From NCBI RefSeq assembly GCF_014323665.1, contig NZ_JABVEB010000001.1, positions 1-64,000 of the forward strand: DNA of 64,000 nt, in the 5' to 3' direction. A program made the position numbers and the translations under genes. The stretch comes from Actinomadura sp. HBU206391. GTDB taxonomy: Bacteria; Actinomycetota; Actinomycetes; Streptosporangiales; Streptosporangiaceae. Under the pieces are notes generated by a model that made no database searches, was not told the DNA's origin, and saw only the letters and a program-made list of their open reading frames with translations. Numbering within the stretch: position 1 is the stretch's first letter; each line of letters starts with the position of its first letter. Below are positions 53,104 through 61,459 of this stretch, piece after piece.

Positions 53104-55154
53104 GGGGTCGATGCCTCCTTGGACGTCTGGTATCGGTTGGTGGCCAGCACCAGGACATCCCGCCAGAACGGGCGGATGGCCGATTCTTCCGTCACCATGA
53201 GCCGGTCGAGTCCAGAGCGGAGTCTGGGTGGGGTGTAAATGTCGGCAAGTACGTTAACTACGGCTTCCCGGCGGTCGGGATCCTCATGGAATCGCTCATG
53301 CCATCGCGACAGTTGTTTGACCACTGCCTCCACGGCGTCGTCGGTGGACAGTAGCTTCTGCCATGCGTGGATGATGCGCAGCCGGGTCTCGGGGTCGTGT
53401 GTGTCGTCCAGGATCAGGTCCGTTCCCTCGTCGCTGGAGACGAGGGCGAGGAAGGCTCCCAGAGTCTGGCGGCGCAGGGTCTCGTCGTCTTGCCTGCTTT
53501 CAACGTCGCTGAGCCATTGGTGGACGGCCCTTCGCACCTCTTCTGGCCGTCGCAGGGCGAGTTGCTGGAAGGCGTGGACGACGGTCGCGGAGCCGAACTC
53601 CTTGTGGCCCGCCGCCTTGCCCAGACGTGTCACCGCGAGGGCAGGCTGATGGATTCCCCAGGTGCCGCCGCAGATCTCGATGACGAGTTCAACTTTGTTG
53701 TCCGATGGGGTCTTGGCATCCATCCACTGGCGCAGGCGATCCCTGACATAGCGGCCGAACTCGTTATCTCCTGCTGCTTCAGTCAAGGCTTCCACGGCCA
53801 GGATCCGTCGAGGCCCTATGAGATAACTCGCCAGTCCGTCGAGGATTGCCCGGTCGTGGCGGTAAACCGCCAGTTTCAACAGCGCAGTGGTGACCAGGCG
53901 GGCGTCCTCTTCCGGGACGGTTCGGTCTGCGGCGATGTCGATCGCCCATCTGCACAGGAGTTTGTGCTGGGTGGGGAACTCGTCCCACAGGTGGCGCAGG
54001 ATGGCAGCGGGCAGGCCTTCCTTCTGCGTGTCGTGGAAAGCCCGGTCACCGTTGCGGGTGATCTTTGCGGCTTTCAGTCGGCTCGATGTGGTGGCGTCGG
54101 TCAGAACGTTGGCAGGGTTGCGTTTGAAGCCGAGTTGGGTCAGGAGGTCGTCGGCTGCCTTGATGACGGAGCTGCGCTGTCCTCCGTGCAGCAGAGCGCC
54201 GGCCCAGACCGTGACCCGGGTGGCCAGCAACTGCGAGTCGCTTTCCGCCGCCCGATCCTTGCTGAGGAGTTTCTCGACTTCCGTGTGCCAGTCGCCGAAT
54301 TCATCGACGATCGACTGGATCTGGTCGGCGCCGGATGCCCGGATTAGCCGGTCGGCCAGACGCCACGCGGCACGCGCGGAGGGGTTGGCCTTCCAAATGT
54401 CAGTGAACTCTTTCCCGTCCAGCCAGGCCGCACGGTCGCCAGGATGGTGCGCCCGGAGTTCCGCCGTGACGAGGGCCCTCGCGTCGGGAGACTCCAGCCG
54501 AATGGTGAATGGCAGCGTGGGCTCAGCCCAGTGGCCGTACCAGTCATCGGGCGTGGCCAGGATGACAAGGAAGGAGTTCTTCTTCCGCAGTTCCACACCA
54601 TGGCCGACCAGGTCGGCGCCCAGCCGTTCGCTGAGCTGATCCGGGAGGTCGGAGAGATCGAGGATGTATCCATGCGCTATCTCTTTCGGCAGCGGACGGA
54701 CCGAAGGCCTGGACCATTCGGGGTCGAGGTCGATGATCGTTAGCGAACTGCTGGTCGCCGTACGCAACAGGCGTACGGCGGCGGTTCGCCGGCCAGTGCC
54801 CGGGGCTGCGCAGAGCACGACGATTCCGTATTCGTCCAGCAGTTTAGAAGCGGCGTCCCACTGGTGTGTGTTGCGTGGTGGGACAAACCGGCCGTCCTGG
54901 CTCGCCTTGTAGTCGGCGTCGGTCTCGGTGATGGGGATGGGGATGGCTTGATCGCCGTTCAGATGCAGGTTGTAGGCCTGGATGCCGTGCTCGCCATAGT
55001 GACGGAGGTCCACCGAGCTGGGGTGCCACTGACCGTTCGGCTCGTCGCCCTCTCGGGGTAGAGGTGAGCCCGCAGGCCCGTGAGGCCCGGTGAGTTGCGT
55101 AGATGGTGAGGTGGGCTCCATGCGGTCCTGCTCGGCTTGCTCGTGGTCGATCAT
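53100..55154 (-). CDS. Large P-loop-like NTPase of the cyclase operon
   Basis: 684 residues. Near residues 53-61 is GEHGIQAYN, a motif shared with the cyclase C-terminus. A P-loop-like APGTGRRTAAVR (~116) has Arg in place of the Walker Lys; LTIIDLDPEW and FLVILATPDDW could be the Walker B and sensor strands. A long helical repeat-like C-terminal half follows (LLCRWAIDIAADRTVPEEDA, TLGAFLALVSSDEGTDLIL). The overall plan is STAND/AAA-like NTPase plus helical sensor. Start overlaps the cyclase stop (TAATG). Confidence 0.75.
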   Translation of the reverse strand: MIDHEQAEQDRMEPTSPSTQLTGPHGPAGSPLPREGDEPNGQWHPSSVDLRHYGEHGIQAYNLHLNGDQAIPIPITETDADYKASQDGRFVPPRNTHQWDAASKLLDEYGIVVLCAAPGTGRRTAAVRLLRTATSSSLTIIDLDPEWSRPSVRPLPKEIAHGYILDLSDLPDQLSERLGADLVGHGVELRKKNSFLVILATPDDWYGHWAEPTLPFTIRLESPDARALVTAELRAHHPGDRAAWLDGKEFTDIWKANPSARAAWRLADRLIRASGADQIQSIVDEFGDWHTEVEKLLSKDRAAESDSQLLATRVTVWAGALLHGGQRSSVIKAADDLLTQLGFKRNPANVLTDATTSSRLKAAKITRNGDRAFHDTQKEGLPAAILRHLWDEFPTQHKLLCRWAIDIAADRTVPEEDARLVTTALLKLAVYRHDRAILDGLASYLIGPRRILAVEALTEAAGDNEFGRYVRDRLRQWMDAKTPSDNKVELVIEICGGTWGIHQPALAVTRLGKAAGHKEFGSATVVHAFQQLALRRPEEVRRAVHQWLSDVESRQDDETLRRQTLGAFLALVSSDEGTDLILDDTHDPETRLRIIHAWQKLLSTDDAVEAVVKQLSRWHERFHEDPDRREAVVNVLADIYTPPRLRSGLDRLMVTEESAIRPFWRDVLVLATNRYQTSKEASTP

Positions 55155-55942
55155 TACTGCTCCCGTCCAGCGCCGAAGTAGTTGTAGCTCTGGATGCCGT
55201 GCTCGCCGTGATGATTGAGGCTCACCGTGCCCGGGGTCGGGGAAACCGACTGGGGTGATGCTCCAAGGGCAGTGGTCTTCGGCTGCGCTGAAGTCGGCTC
55301 CATGGAGTCGACCGGTTCGAAGATGTCCGGGTCCGCGAGCCTCCAGTCGAACCCTGGAATGTGTATCCAGGCTGGCTGCTGGAACTTTTTTACCTTCGCC
55401 AGGTGCTGGGTGAACTGGCTTGGTAGTACGTCGCCGTTGACGCAGCCGCTTTCGAAGACGTCCTCGTAGACCCGCTGCGAGATGATCATCACGGTGTTGG
55501 TGATCTCCGGGTTCGCACGGTTAAGCACAGTCCGCAGCGCGTCGTCGTCCAGGAGCCGGTGGGTGTGCACCATCGGCACGCCCAGTCCGCTGTTCGGCAG
55601 TGGGCCGACATGGATGCTGACTCGCAACTGCAGAGGCGGCCCTGCCGGGGTCTCGACACGTCGGCGGGCGAGAACTGCCCGGAGGGCGTCAGGGAAGCAG
55701 CCCACGAGGGCGGGCAGGACTTCCGGGTCCATGCCAGCGACGTAGCCGTCGCCGGTGTGCTGGCCGAACATGCGCCGCTCCCAGTGAGCGCTCACGTTGC
55801 TGGCACTGAGTGCCTGTGCCAGCAACGGCGAGATGTCGGCGTTCACCTGTTGCATGCCCCTGCTGTCCAGTGCACTGAAGTTTCGAGCATCTACGGCCAG
55901 AACGGCCCGGTAGGGCCACAACGGCTCCCATGACGGCAACAT
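55154..55942 (-). CDS. Class III nucleotide cyclase, Pycsar-like
   Basis: 262 residues. The cyclase core has both metal-binding aspartates: AVDARNFSALDS (Asp18) and the hairpin HTGDGYVAG (Asp65). It also has LQLRVSIHVGPL and a MVHTHRLLDDDALRTVL helix like the dimer-interface region of class III cyclases. No TM segment or sensor domain is attached. The C-terminus carries LNHHGEHGIQSYNYFG. Adjacent cyclic-nucleotide-binding and two-TM effector genes suggest it makes a cyclic NMP signal (in Pycsar, cCMP or cUMP). GAGGAGC precedes the ATG. Confidence 0.82.
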   Translation of the reverse strand: MLPSWEPLWPYRAVLAVDARNFSALDSRGMQQVNADISPLLAQALSASNVSAHWERRMFGQHTGDGYVAGMDPEVLPALVGCFPDALRAVLARRRVETPAGPPLQLRVSIHVGPLPNSGLGVPMVHTHRLLDDDALRTVLNRANPEITNTVMIISQRVYEDVFESGCVNGDVLPSQFTQHLAKVKKFQQPAWIHIPGFDWRLADPDIFEPVDSMEPTSAQPKTTALGASPQSVSPTPGTVSLNHHGEHGIQSYNYFGAGREQ

Positions 55943-56053
55943 ATGCCGCTCCTCTCGTCGCGTGTGTTTCGCCGCGAATGACGGTGAAAGCCACTCTCGA
56001 GGAGAGGCAGGGATGAAATGGTCCAGCGTTGGACGGTACGGGCGTGCGGTGAG

Positions 56054-56758
56054 TCACATCGCAGGCGCGGCATCCTCGCCGCTTCTGACGCCGAGGTCCT
56101 CTTCACCCCGGGCGACTGCCCGGAGGCGGGCCACATCTGTGATGATCAGGCGCCGCCGACCGAGCGTGAGGATGTCGGCTGACTGGAGTTGGCCCAGGGC
56201 TACAAGTGCGGACGAGCGGCGCATTGCCGCCATGGTGGCCAGCTCGGTGCGGGGCATGCCCAGCTCCACGAGCAGGCTGGTCGCCCCTTGTGGCTGGCCG
56301 ACTTCGTCCGCGAGGTGGCTCACCACTCGGGCCACGCGCCCTATGGAGGGCAGGTGCACCAGGTCTGCCCGTAGGCGTTCGTGGCTGTTCAGCCGTTCCA
56401 CGGTCAGCTGGTAGATGACCCTCTCTAAACGATGCCGCTCCACGTAGCCTCGGAAGGCATGAGCGGGTAGCACAACTCCGGTGCAGCGGCGCGCCGCTGT
56501 GACGGTGGCTGAGCGTGGACGGCCGAGCAAGGCGCCCATTTCCCCGAGGACCTCACCTGGCCCGCGCAGCATCAGAGTCAGCTCGTCGCCGCACTCGTTG
56601 CTCTGAACGACCTTCACCAAACCGTCGACCAATGCGATCACGCAGTCGGGCGACTCGCCCTGCGCGAGCAGCACGGCGTTGGATGGGTAGGTCCGTCGAC
56701 GCCCGCGATCGATCAAGTCACGCCACACATCGGCGGATACCAGGGAGCGGAAATTCAT
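56054..56758 (-). CDS. Crp/Fnr-like cyclic-nucleotide-binding regulator of the cyclase operon
   Basis: 234 residues from the ATG at 56758 (CAGGAGGGC upstream). A CNB domain (YPSNAVLLAQGESPDCVIAL, the cassette LGEMGALLGRPRSATVTA) is followed by a dimerisation helix and a winged HTH (LLVELGMPRTELATMAAMRRSSALVALGQLQ, blocks ELGMPRTELATM and SALVALGQL). The HTH differs from the housekeeping Crp at 16422. ATGA overlap with the two-TM gene ties the two together. It may sense the product of the downstream cyclase and control the operon. Confidence 0.85.
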   Translation of the reverse strand: MNFRSLVSADVWRDLIDRGRRRTYPSNAVLLAQGESPDCVIALVDGLVKVVQSNECGDELTLMLRGPGEVLGEMGALLGRPRSATVTAARRCTGVVLPAHAFRGYVERHRLERVIYQLTVERLNSHERLRADLVHLPSIGRVARVVSHLADEVGQPQGATSLLVELGMPRTELATMAAMRRSSALVALGQLQSADILTLGRRRLIITDVARLRAVARGEEDLGVRSGEDAAPAM

Positions 56759-57267
56759 TGCGATGCCCTCCTGGTGTGTCTTCCGACGGCGCTCGCCAGG
56801 CCGAAAGCGGCACCTCCCGCGACCGCCAACATCAGCGACCACTGCACCCGCCGGTGCTTGTTCCAGGCGATCTCGCTCATCACCACCACCTGCTGGGACA
56901 GCGACGGCAACGGATCCTTGTCCCGACGCGCCGCTTCCAGCACCGCCGGGTCCAGGTGCCGGACATGTCCGAAATACAGGAAGTCGTCCTCGTTCTCCAG
57001 CCCTCGTCGCTCCACACGGAGATTGGGCGAGATCGCCCAGGCCGCGCAACCGACACCGCCAACCATGAGCAGGACGCCGAGCCACAACAACAGCGGTGGC
57101 ACCGTGGAATCGAAATCACCAGCCGCTCGCTTGGAGCTCGCCAGTAGGCCCAAGACAGCCGTGGACTGCGTGGTCAAAGCAAACGAGGCCTTCGAATCAG
57201 CCTTGGCTGTCCAATCCGCAACAGCTGCCTGAATGCGCCACGCGGTCTCCGTCGACTCAACCACCAT
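56755..57267 (-). CDS. Two-TM Pycsar-effector-like protein
   Basis: 170 residues from the ATG at 57267. A helix KADSKASFALTTQSTAVLGLLAS, a TM hairpin segment (PPLLLWLGVLLMVGGVGCAAWAI, ~57-80), an amphipathic region, then LPSLSQQVVVMSEIAWNKHRRVQW and a second TM (SLMLAVAGGAAFGLASAV). The D/A-K-A-S-F...Q-V--S-I---K layout with two TM helices matches the Pycsar TM effector family (formerly DUF5706), which depolarises the membrane when bound to cyclic pyrimidine nucleotides. First gene of the operon. Confidence 0.78.
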   Translation of the reverse strand: MVVESTETAWRIQAAVADWTAKADSKASFALTTQSTAVLGLLASSKRAAGDFDSTVPPLLLWLGVLLMVGGVGCAAWAISPNLRVERRGLENEDDFLYFGHVRHLDPAVLEAARRDKDPLPSLSQQVVVMSEIAWNKHRRVQWSLMLAVAGGAAFGLASAVGRHTRRASQ

Positions 57268-57359
57268 CAAGCCATCCCTCTAGGCTAGCTGTCGACCAAG
57301 CATTCACTCGCCGGTCCGGGCTGAAGCCTGGCCACAACGACGAGGCGGAAAACCTCCTT

Positions 57360-57734
57360 ATGGCATTTTGGCCGAGAACGGACACTTGGACCGCCCCGGC
57401 GAAGTTCGAGGCTAGATCGGTTGGTCTCGGTCGCCGCGGCAGTATCGGCAGCCAGCCGGTGGAACGTCTCCTGGTGCTCGGCCGAAGGAACGTTCCCGCA
57501 ATAGAAATTCAGCCTTTCGGAGTTGACCGTATATGCGGCCTCGCATGGCTCAACCAGCACGGTCACCACGGGCAACACCGAGCAGACGGCAAACGATCAC
57601 CACCCGCGGCCGAGGAAGAATCTCGGCTCTGGGGGGCCCTCCGTAAGCCCGGCGTCCTCCTCCTAGGTGGCTGTGCCGTGGTCGGAACGATCGCTGGTGT
57701 CGCGGCCTGGGCCCAGTGGGGCTGGCCGTTCTGA
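57360..57734 (+). CDS. Possible small TM protein divergent from the cyclase operon
   Basis: Open frame of at least 124 residues; start uncertain (ATG 57360 has no clear ribosome-binding site). Only the last ~60 residues look coding: LNQHGHHGQHRADG, a polar linker, then LLLGGCAVVGTIAGVAAWAQWGW as one TM helix at the C-terminus. LNQHGHHG resembles LNHHGEHG of the cyclase tail. It may be an additional membrane effector or a remnant. Confidence 0.4.
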   Translation: MAFWPRTDTWTAPAKFEARSVGLGRRGSIGSQPVERLLVLGRRNVPAIEIQPFGVDRICGLAWLNQHGHHGQHRADGKRSPPAAEEESRLWGALRKPGVLLLGGCAVVGTIAGVAAWAQWGWPF

Positions 57735-57871
57735 CAACAAAACCGGGTACCGGGGCGTCCTAAAGGGACAGGGCGGTCAACGAGGACGCGTCCAACGGGC
57801 GCAGGGAGACACATGAGCAGAACTACCCCCCGCCCCAAGATGCGCCACGGGCTCAAGGTGGCGCGAGCATC

Positions 57872-58561
57872 GTGACGTTGAATCTCGACGATGAACTGGC
57901 CGACTGGGCTACCAAAGAGGCCCAGCGCCTTCGAAGCCTTGAGTCCAACGCGCGAGCGCATGGCGGAAGGCTCAGGGCTCCGGCAATCACGATGCGCGGG
58001 CAGGCATCGGCCGCGTTGGAGTTCTTGAGGCGCTACGCGTCCGACACCCAGTTCCTCGCAGCAGCTGAAGCGTGCTTCGACAGGTCTTCGCCGGCCGATG
58101 CCGCCCACGCGCTTCAGCGGGTGGCCGAGATTCTCGAGCTCTGGAAGGCCTTCATCAAGGACGGCATGGCTCAAGCACTTCCGTTCCCAGTGCAGGCGCG
58201 AATCGAAGCGGCGACAGATCTCATGGAGCAGGTCCAGCAGCTGATCAGCGACGCCAAGGTGCATCCGGCGGCCCCGGTTGTCCTCGCTGGCGCTGCGCTC
58301 GAGGAGTTCCTCCGGTCGAAGGTCGCTGAGACCGGCGTGACCGTGACAGGGAAGCCGGGGATCAGCAGCTATTCCAGCGCGCTGCGTTCAAGTGGGCACC
58401 TATCCGCCCAGGACGTGAAGGACATCACCGCGTGGGCGGGGCAGCGAAACGAGGCTGCTCATGGAGAATTCGGCAAGCTATCTCCACAGCGCGCGCAACT
58501 CATGGTCGACGGCATCAATCTCTTCATGCGGCAGAAGACGCCAAATACACAAACCCCATAG
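57872..58561 (+). CDS. HEPN-like hypothetical protein
   Basis: 229 residues, GTG start. Helical throughout; the C-terminal half (PVVLAGAALEEFLRSKVAETG, then ITAWAGQRNEAAHGEFGKL) contains RNEAAH, which fits the R-x4-6-H signature of HEPN RNases, and AALEEFLR is the preceding HEPN helix. HEPN proteins often cut RNA in toxin-antitoxin and abortive-infection systems, but an adaptor role is possible. No antitoxin gene is obvious. Confidence 0.65.
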   Translation: MTLNLDDELADWATKEAQRLRSLESNARAHGGRLRAPAITMRGQASAALEFLRRYASDTQFLAAAEACFDRSSPADAAHALQRVAEILELWKAFIKDGMAQALPFPVQARIEAATDLMEQVQQLISDAKVHPAAPVVLAGAALEEFLRSKVAETGVTVTGKPGISSYSSALRSSGHLSAQDVKDITAWAGQRNEAAHGEFGKLSPQRAQLMVDGINLFMRQKTPNTQTP

Positions 58562-58994
58562 CCAACCGAAGCCTGACCGCCACCCAGAGTCTGGGCTCAT
58601 CAGGCGCGCGCGGCAGGGCCGCCGACTTTCCATTCCAGCAGCGGCAGAACGGGCCGGCATCAGCCACCAGCGCTGGAGCCAGATCGAACGCGGTACGGGC
58701 AACCCGGCGCCGGCCGAAACCGTCGCTCACATGGCCCACGCGGTCGGTATCACGTCCGGCCGGCTCGCCGAAGCGCGGAAGGATGCGGCCGAGATCCTGG
58801 AAGAGATCGAACTGCAGCAGACTGGCGACCGTCCAGAATTCGAGCGCAGGGTGCGAGCGATCATCGGCCGCTCCCCAGAGCTGGAGAGCCCGGTCCTCGA
58901 GGAGATGTACGCAGAGCACCAGGCGATCCAGAAGCGTCAGGACCAGTTGTTCGAAGCGATGCTGCTCCGACGAGCTGAGGACGGTCGTGCGTGA
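58461..58994 (+). CDS. XRE-family regulator, start unclear
   Basis: The convincing part starts near 58590: ESGLIRRARQGRRLSIPAAAERAGISHQRWSQIERG is a clear HTH (blocks LIRRARQGRRLSIPAAAERAG and ISHQRWSQIERG), then a coiled coil (EMYAEHQAIQKRQDQLFEAML). No ATG or GTG lies in frame between 58461 and the HTH, and the first 40 residues overlap the previous gene in a different frame. The 5' end may be altered. It is coupled to the next gene (GTGA). Confidence 0.65.
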   Translation: MENSASYLHSARNSWSTASISSCGRRRQIHKPHSQPKPDRHPESGLIRRARQGRRLSIPAAAERAGISHQRWSQIERGTGNPAPAETVAHMAHAVGITSGRLAEARKDAAEILEEIELQQTGDRPEFERRVRAIIGRSPELESPVLEEMYAEHQAIQKRQDQLFEAMLLRRAEDGRA

Positions 58995-59629
58995 ACCACA
59001 CCGAAGCGACATTGAGCGCCTCCACAAAATTGAACTGGGGTGACGTCCCCACCTGGGCGGGCGTCACCGCCGCAGTCGCGGCTGGCATCGTCGGCTTCTT
59101 CCTGTTCCGCATTGAGTCCAGGCGTGACGCGCGAGCAGAGCACGATCGGCAGCTGGCGGCCGAGGACAGGCACGCAGCTGCCGAGGACCGTCGGCGTGCT
59201 GAAGAAGACCGCCGTGCTGAGATCGAGGATGCCCGCCGCGCCCAGGCCGACAAAGTCGCCGCATGGTTCGGCAGCTTCGAGGAGCCCAATAGGCCTCGGC
59301 CCCGCACGCCCGAATATCTCACTGACCGGTACGGCGCCTACATCAGGAATGCATCGGACCTGCCCATCTACGACGTCCGGGTGGAGTTTTACTATGTGCA
59401 GGACCGGACTGACGGCACGTCCGGATGGGACCCGATTCATCGCGGATCTAGCGTGGAGGAGCTTCGCGCCATCCCACCGCAGGGCACCGAGTTCGTCGAC
59501 ATGCCGCAGGGGATCCGGCGTCAAGTCGATGACATCTCCGACGAGATGTACGTCACGGGCATCGAGTTCCGGGACTCTGCCGGGAACCGCTGGGCGCGCG
59601 ACCCGCGAGGGCAGCTGCAAGAGCTGTGA
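58991..59629 (+). CDS. Membrane-anchored coiled-coil protein
   Basis: 212 residues from a GTG overlapping the previous stop. One N-terminal TM helix (WAGVTAAVAAGIVGFFLFRI), then a charged coiled coil rich in AEDRR repeats (~50-90). A C-terminal beta-rich domain has GAYIRNASDLPIYDVRVEFY, IPPQGTEFVDMP and VTGIEFRDSAGNRW. The last features are typical of small Ig-like domains at the end of actinobacterial membrane proteins. Function unknown. Confidence 0.72.
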   Translation: MNHTEATLSASTKLNWGDVPTWAGVTAAVAAGIVGFFLFRIESRRDARAEHDRQLAAEDRHAAAEDRRRAEEDRRAEIEDARRAQADKVAAWFGSFEEPNRPRPRTPEYLTDRYGAYIRNASDLPIYDVRVEFYYVQDRTDGTSGWDPIHRGSSVEELRAIPPQGTEFVDMPQGIRRQVDDISDEMYVTGIEFRDSAGNRWARDPRGQLQEL

Positions 59630-59656
59630 GGGGCGAGGACGCGCGATGACGAACAC

Positions 59657-59837
59657 CTAGTCGGAGGTCTCCAGGCCCTGCTGGATGTGCGTCGAGCGGC
59701 CACGTTCGGCCGCCGTCCGCGCCGGCTTCTCCGCCTTGATCCACTGGTTCGGGAGTGCGGAGGGTGACCTGGGCGAGCGCGGCGGCCTGGTCGAGGTTGA
59801 GGAGCTCGGTGAGCTCGTCATCGGGGTCGAGCCTCAT
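59657..59837 (-). pseudogene. Small HTH protein, frameshifted
   Basis: ATG 59837 reads DDELTELLNLDQAAALAQVTLR, the start of a MerR/excisionase HTH. The continuation PNQWIKAEKPARTAAERGRS, then THIQQGLETSD and a stop lie in another frame, one base away near 59755. Either frame alone ends without the expected helix-wing. Confidence 0.55.
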
Positions 59838-59851
59838 GATCCCAGTGTGTG

Positions 59852-60325
59852 TCAGAGGTCTCTCATGAGCGCTTCTCCGGCCAGATCCTGTGCCGTACGA
59901 AGGAGGTGAGCAACGTCCTCGAACGCAAGCCCGGGAGTTTCGGGGTCCAAGTCCTCATAGACCACCATGCAGTACGCGTCCACGGCTTCCGTGACGTGAT
60001 TGGGCACCCGGCTGATAAGCGAGAGAATCTTCAGCCTGACTAGTCGAAATTGATCAACCGACTCAGGTGGACGAACCTCGACGGCAGTGCCCCTCAGGTG
60101 CTGCCAGATGCGGAAATGCTCACCAAGAGCATCCTGAAGGGTCAGCAGCGCATCTCGCTCGATCTCGCGTTGCCGGACCCTGAAGGCGTCGTGACGCGCC
60201 TCTCGCTCCCGCGCGTGCGTGCCCTTGTTCACCAGTGCCTGGCCCCAAAGCGTCAGCCCGCCGGTCACCAGGCCGCCGGCGATGACGCTGGCGGCCGGGA
60301 TCAGCAGATTCGCCCATTCCGTCAT
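59852..60325 (-). CDS. Small membrane protein with helical cytoplasmic domain
   Basis: 157 residues from the ATG at 60325 (GGAGG upstream). N-terminal TM helix LLIPAASVIAGGLVTGGLTLWGQA, then a long amphipathic helix (HAREREARHDAFRVRQREIERDALLTLQDAL, blocks HAREREARHDAF and RQREIERDALLTL) and a helical C-terminus. Family not recognised; such proteins are common in actinomycete accessory regions. Confidence 0.72.
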   Translation of the reverse strand: MTEWANLLIPAASVIAGGLVTGGLTLWGQALVNKGTHAREREARHDAFRVRQREIERDALLTLQDALGEHFRIWQHLRGTAVEVRPPESVDQFRLVRLKILSLISRVPNHVTEAVDAYCMVVYEDLDPETPGLAFEDVAHLLRTAQDLAGEALMRDL

Positions 60326-60494
60326 GGATCCTCCGGTCCTCATTTGCCGCCATCCGGTCAGTGTGGGCAACGGCGCGACAGCGGTCAACGGGTGGCAAAC
60401 CGGTGACGGCGGATCGTACGGCCAGAGAGCTCGCCGACATGGTCAGGTATCGCTCGCTTGTTCGAACACGGGACATCGCGGTACAACCAGGACT

Positions 60495-60779
60495 GTGCCC
60501 CGCGTCCCACCCCTCGTACGATCCGCCAGAGCCGGCGGCATCGCCTACCTGCTCCGATGGGAATGGGAAGGCCCACACCGATGGGCCGCCGACATCGCCT
60601 GGGTCGAATGGAACGGCCAGGACTGGACCCCCTGCCGCACGCACGTCCCCGCCTCCGACATCACGCCGCTCCCCGGCCAGAAATACAAGAGCGTCTCCCA
60701 GATCAAGAGGGTCGAACGGGAACGCGACGAACGCCTCAAGGCCAGCCGGGACACCAACGGCAGGGGCCCGGAGCACTGA
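60495..60779 (+). CDS. Small hypothetical protein
   Basis: 94 residues from a GTG with AGGA upstream. Trp-rich beta-like start (GIAYLLRWEWEGPHRWAADIAWVEWNG), then PLPGQKYKSVSQIKRV and a basic helical tail. Similar short proteins with this WEW-HRW pattern occur in actinomycete mobile elements; function unknown. Confidence 0.65.
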   Translation: MPRVPPLVRSARAGGIAYLLRWEWEGPHRWAADIAWVEWNGQDWTPCRTHVPASDITPLPGQKYKSVSQIKRVERERDERLKASRDTNGRGPEH

Positions 60780-60811
60780 CGTACACGGCCGCCTCCGGGG
60801 GTGAAGGGGGT

Positions 60812-61036
60812 TCAGGAGCGGGCGCGGCTTCTCGCCGGTCGTTTGGCGATGACCGGCCGGTGACCGGCGGCGATGATCTGCGCGATGTTGTCGTCGGAGA
60901 ACCGCAGGCGCCCGGCGACCTTGGTCGACGGAACGAGCCGTTTCCCTGCGCGCTTCCTGAGCGTGTGGACGGAGATGCCGACGAGCTTGGCGGCCTCCTC
61001 CGGGGAATGGGTGTGGGGGCACTCGACATCACACAT
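60812..61036 (-). CDS. Excisionase-like HTH protein
   Basis: 74 residues from the ATG at 61036 (AGGGCG upstream). HSPEEAAKLVGISVHTLRKRAGKRLVPSTKVAGRLRFSD is a MerR/excisionase HTH and wing (blocks SPEEAAKLVGISVHTLRKR and LRFSDDNIAQII). Two early cysteines and a His (MCDVECPHTH) could bind metal. No integrase gene follows it. Confidence 0.75.
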   Translation of the reverse strand: MCDVECPHTHSPEEAAKLVGISVHTLRKRAGKRLVPSTKVAGRLRFSDDNIAQIIAAGHRPVIAKRPARSRARS

Positions 61037-61157
61037 AGTGACGCCCTGCCCGTACGTCAGGGGGCGGCACCTGGCGCCCAAGCCACGGTGTGCAAGCTGA
61101 CCGACCTGGGCCAGTCTCTTGACGGCCCAGGCCTGTGGCTAGCGACTGCCCAACCAT

Positions 61158-61459
61158 GTGCGGATGAGATCCAAGTACATCGGGTTCCTCGCGGTGGCCA
61201 TCGCGGCGGCAATCATCGGGTTCGCCGGCGGATCCGTGGTCGACCTCGGCGGGAACCGGTCGACTCGGCGGACCACTCGGCGGACTGCTGGCGGCACGGC
61301 GAGGCCCAGTTCAACACCGGCCCGTGCACTCATTGGCCGAAGGATGATCCGCCTGCCCACTGGGGGCTGCCGGACTGTCCGGACGTCATGGATTCCTCGG
61401 TGACCGCAGAGAGTTACCCGCAGGGGTGCCGCGTCCCGCCCGAGTCGATGAGCGGGTAG
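61158..61459 (+). pseudogene. Small exported-type protein, frameshifted
   Basis: GTG 61158 begins RMRSKYIGFLAVAIAAAIIGFAGG, a signal-peptide or TM helix. After ~30 codons the frame becomes Thr/Arg repeats. The sensible continuation HSADCWRHGEAQFNTGPCTHW, then LPDCPDVMDSSVTAESYPQG lies one frame over, from about 61260, ending at a TAG at 61459. A single-base indel near 61250 explains both parts. Confidence 0.5.

Noticed and set aside
57285-57578. 97-codon minus-strand ORF upstream of the two-TM gene
   Set aside because: Could have extended the cyclase operon, but lacks a ribosome-binding site and recognisable sequence; the opposite strand is a slightly better candidate.
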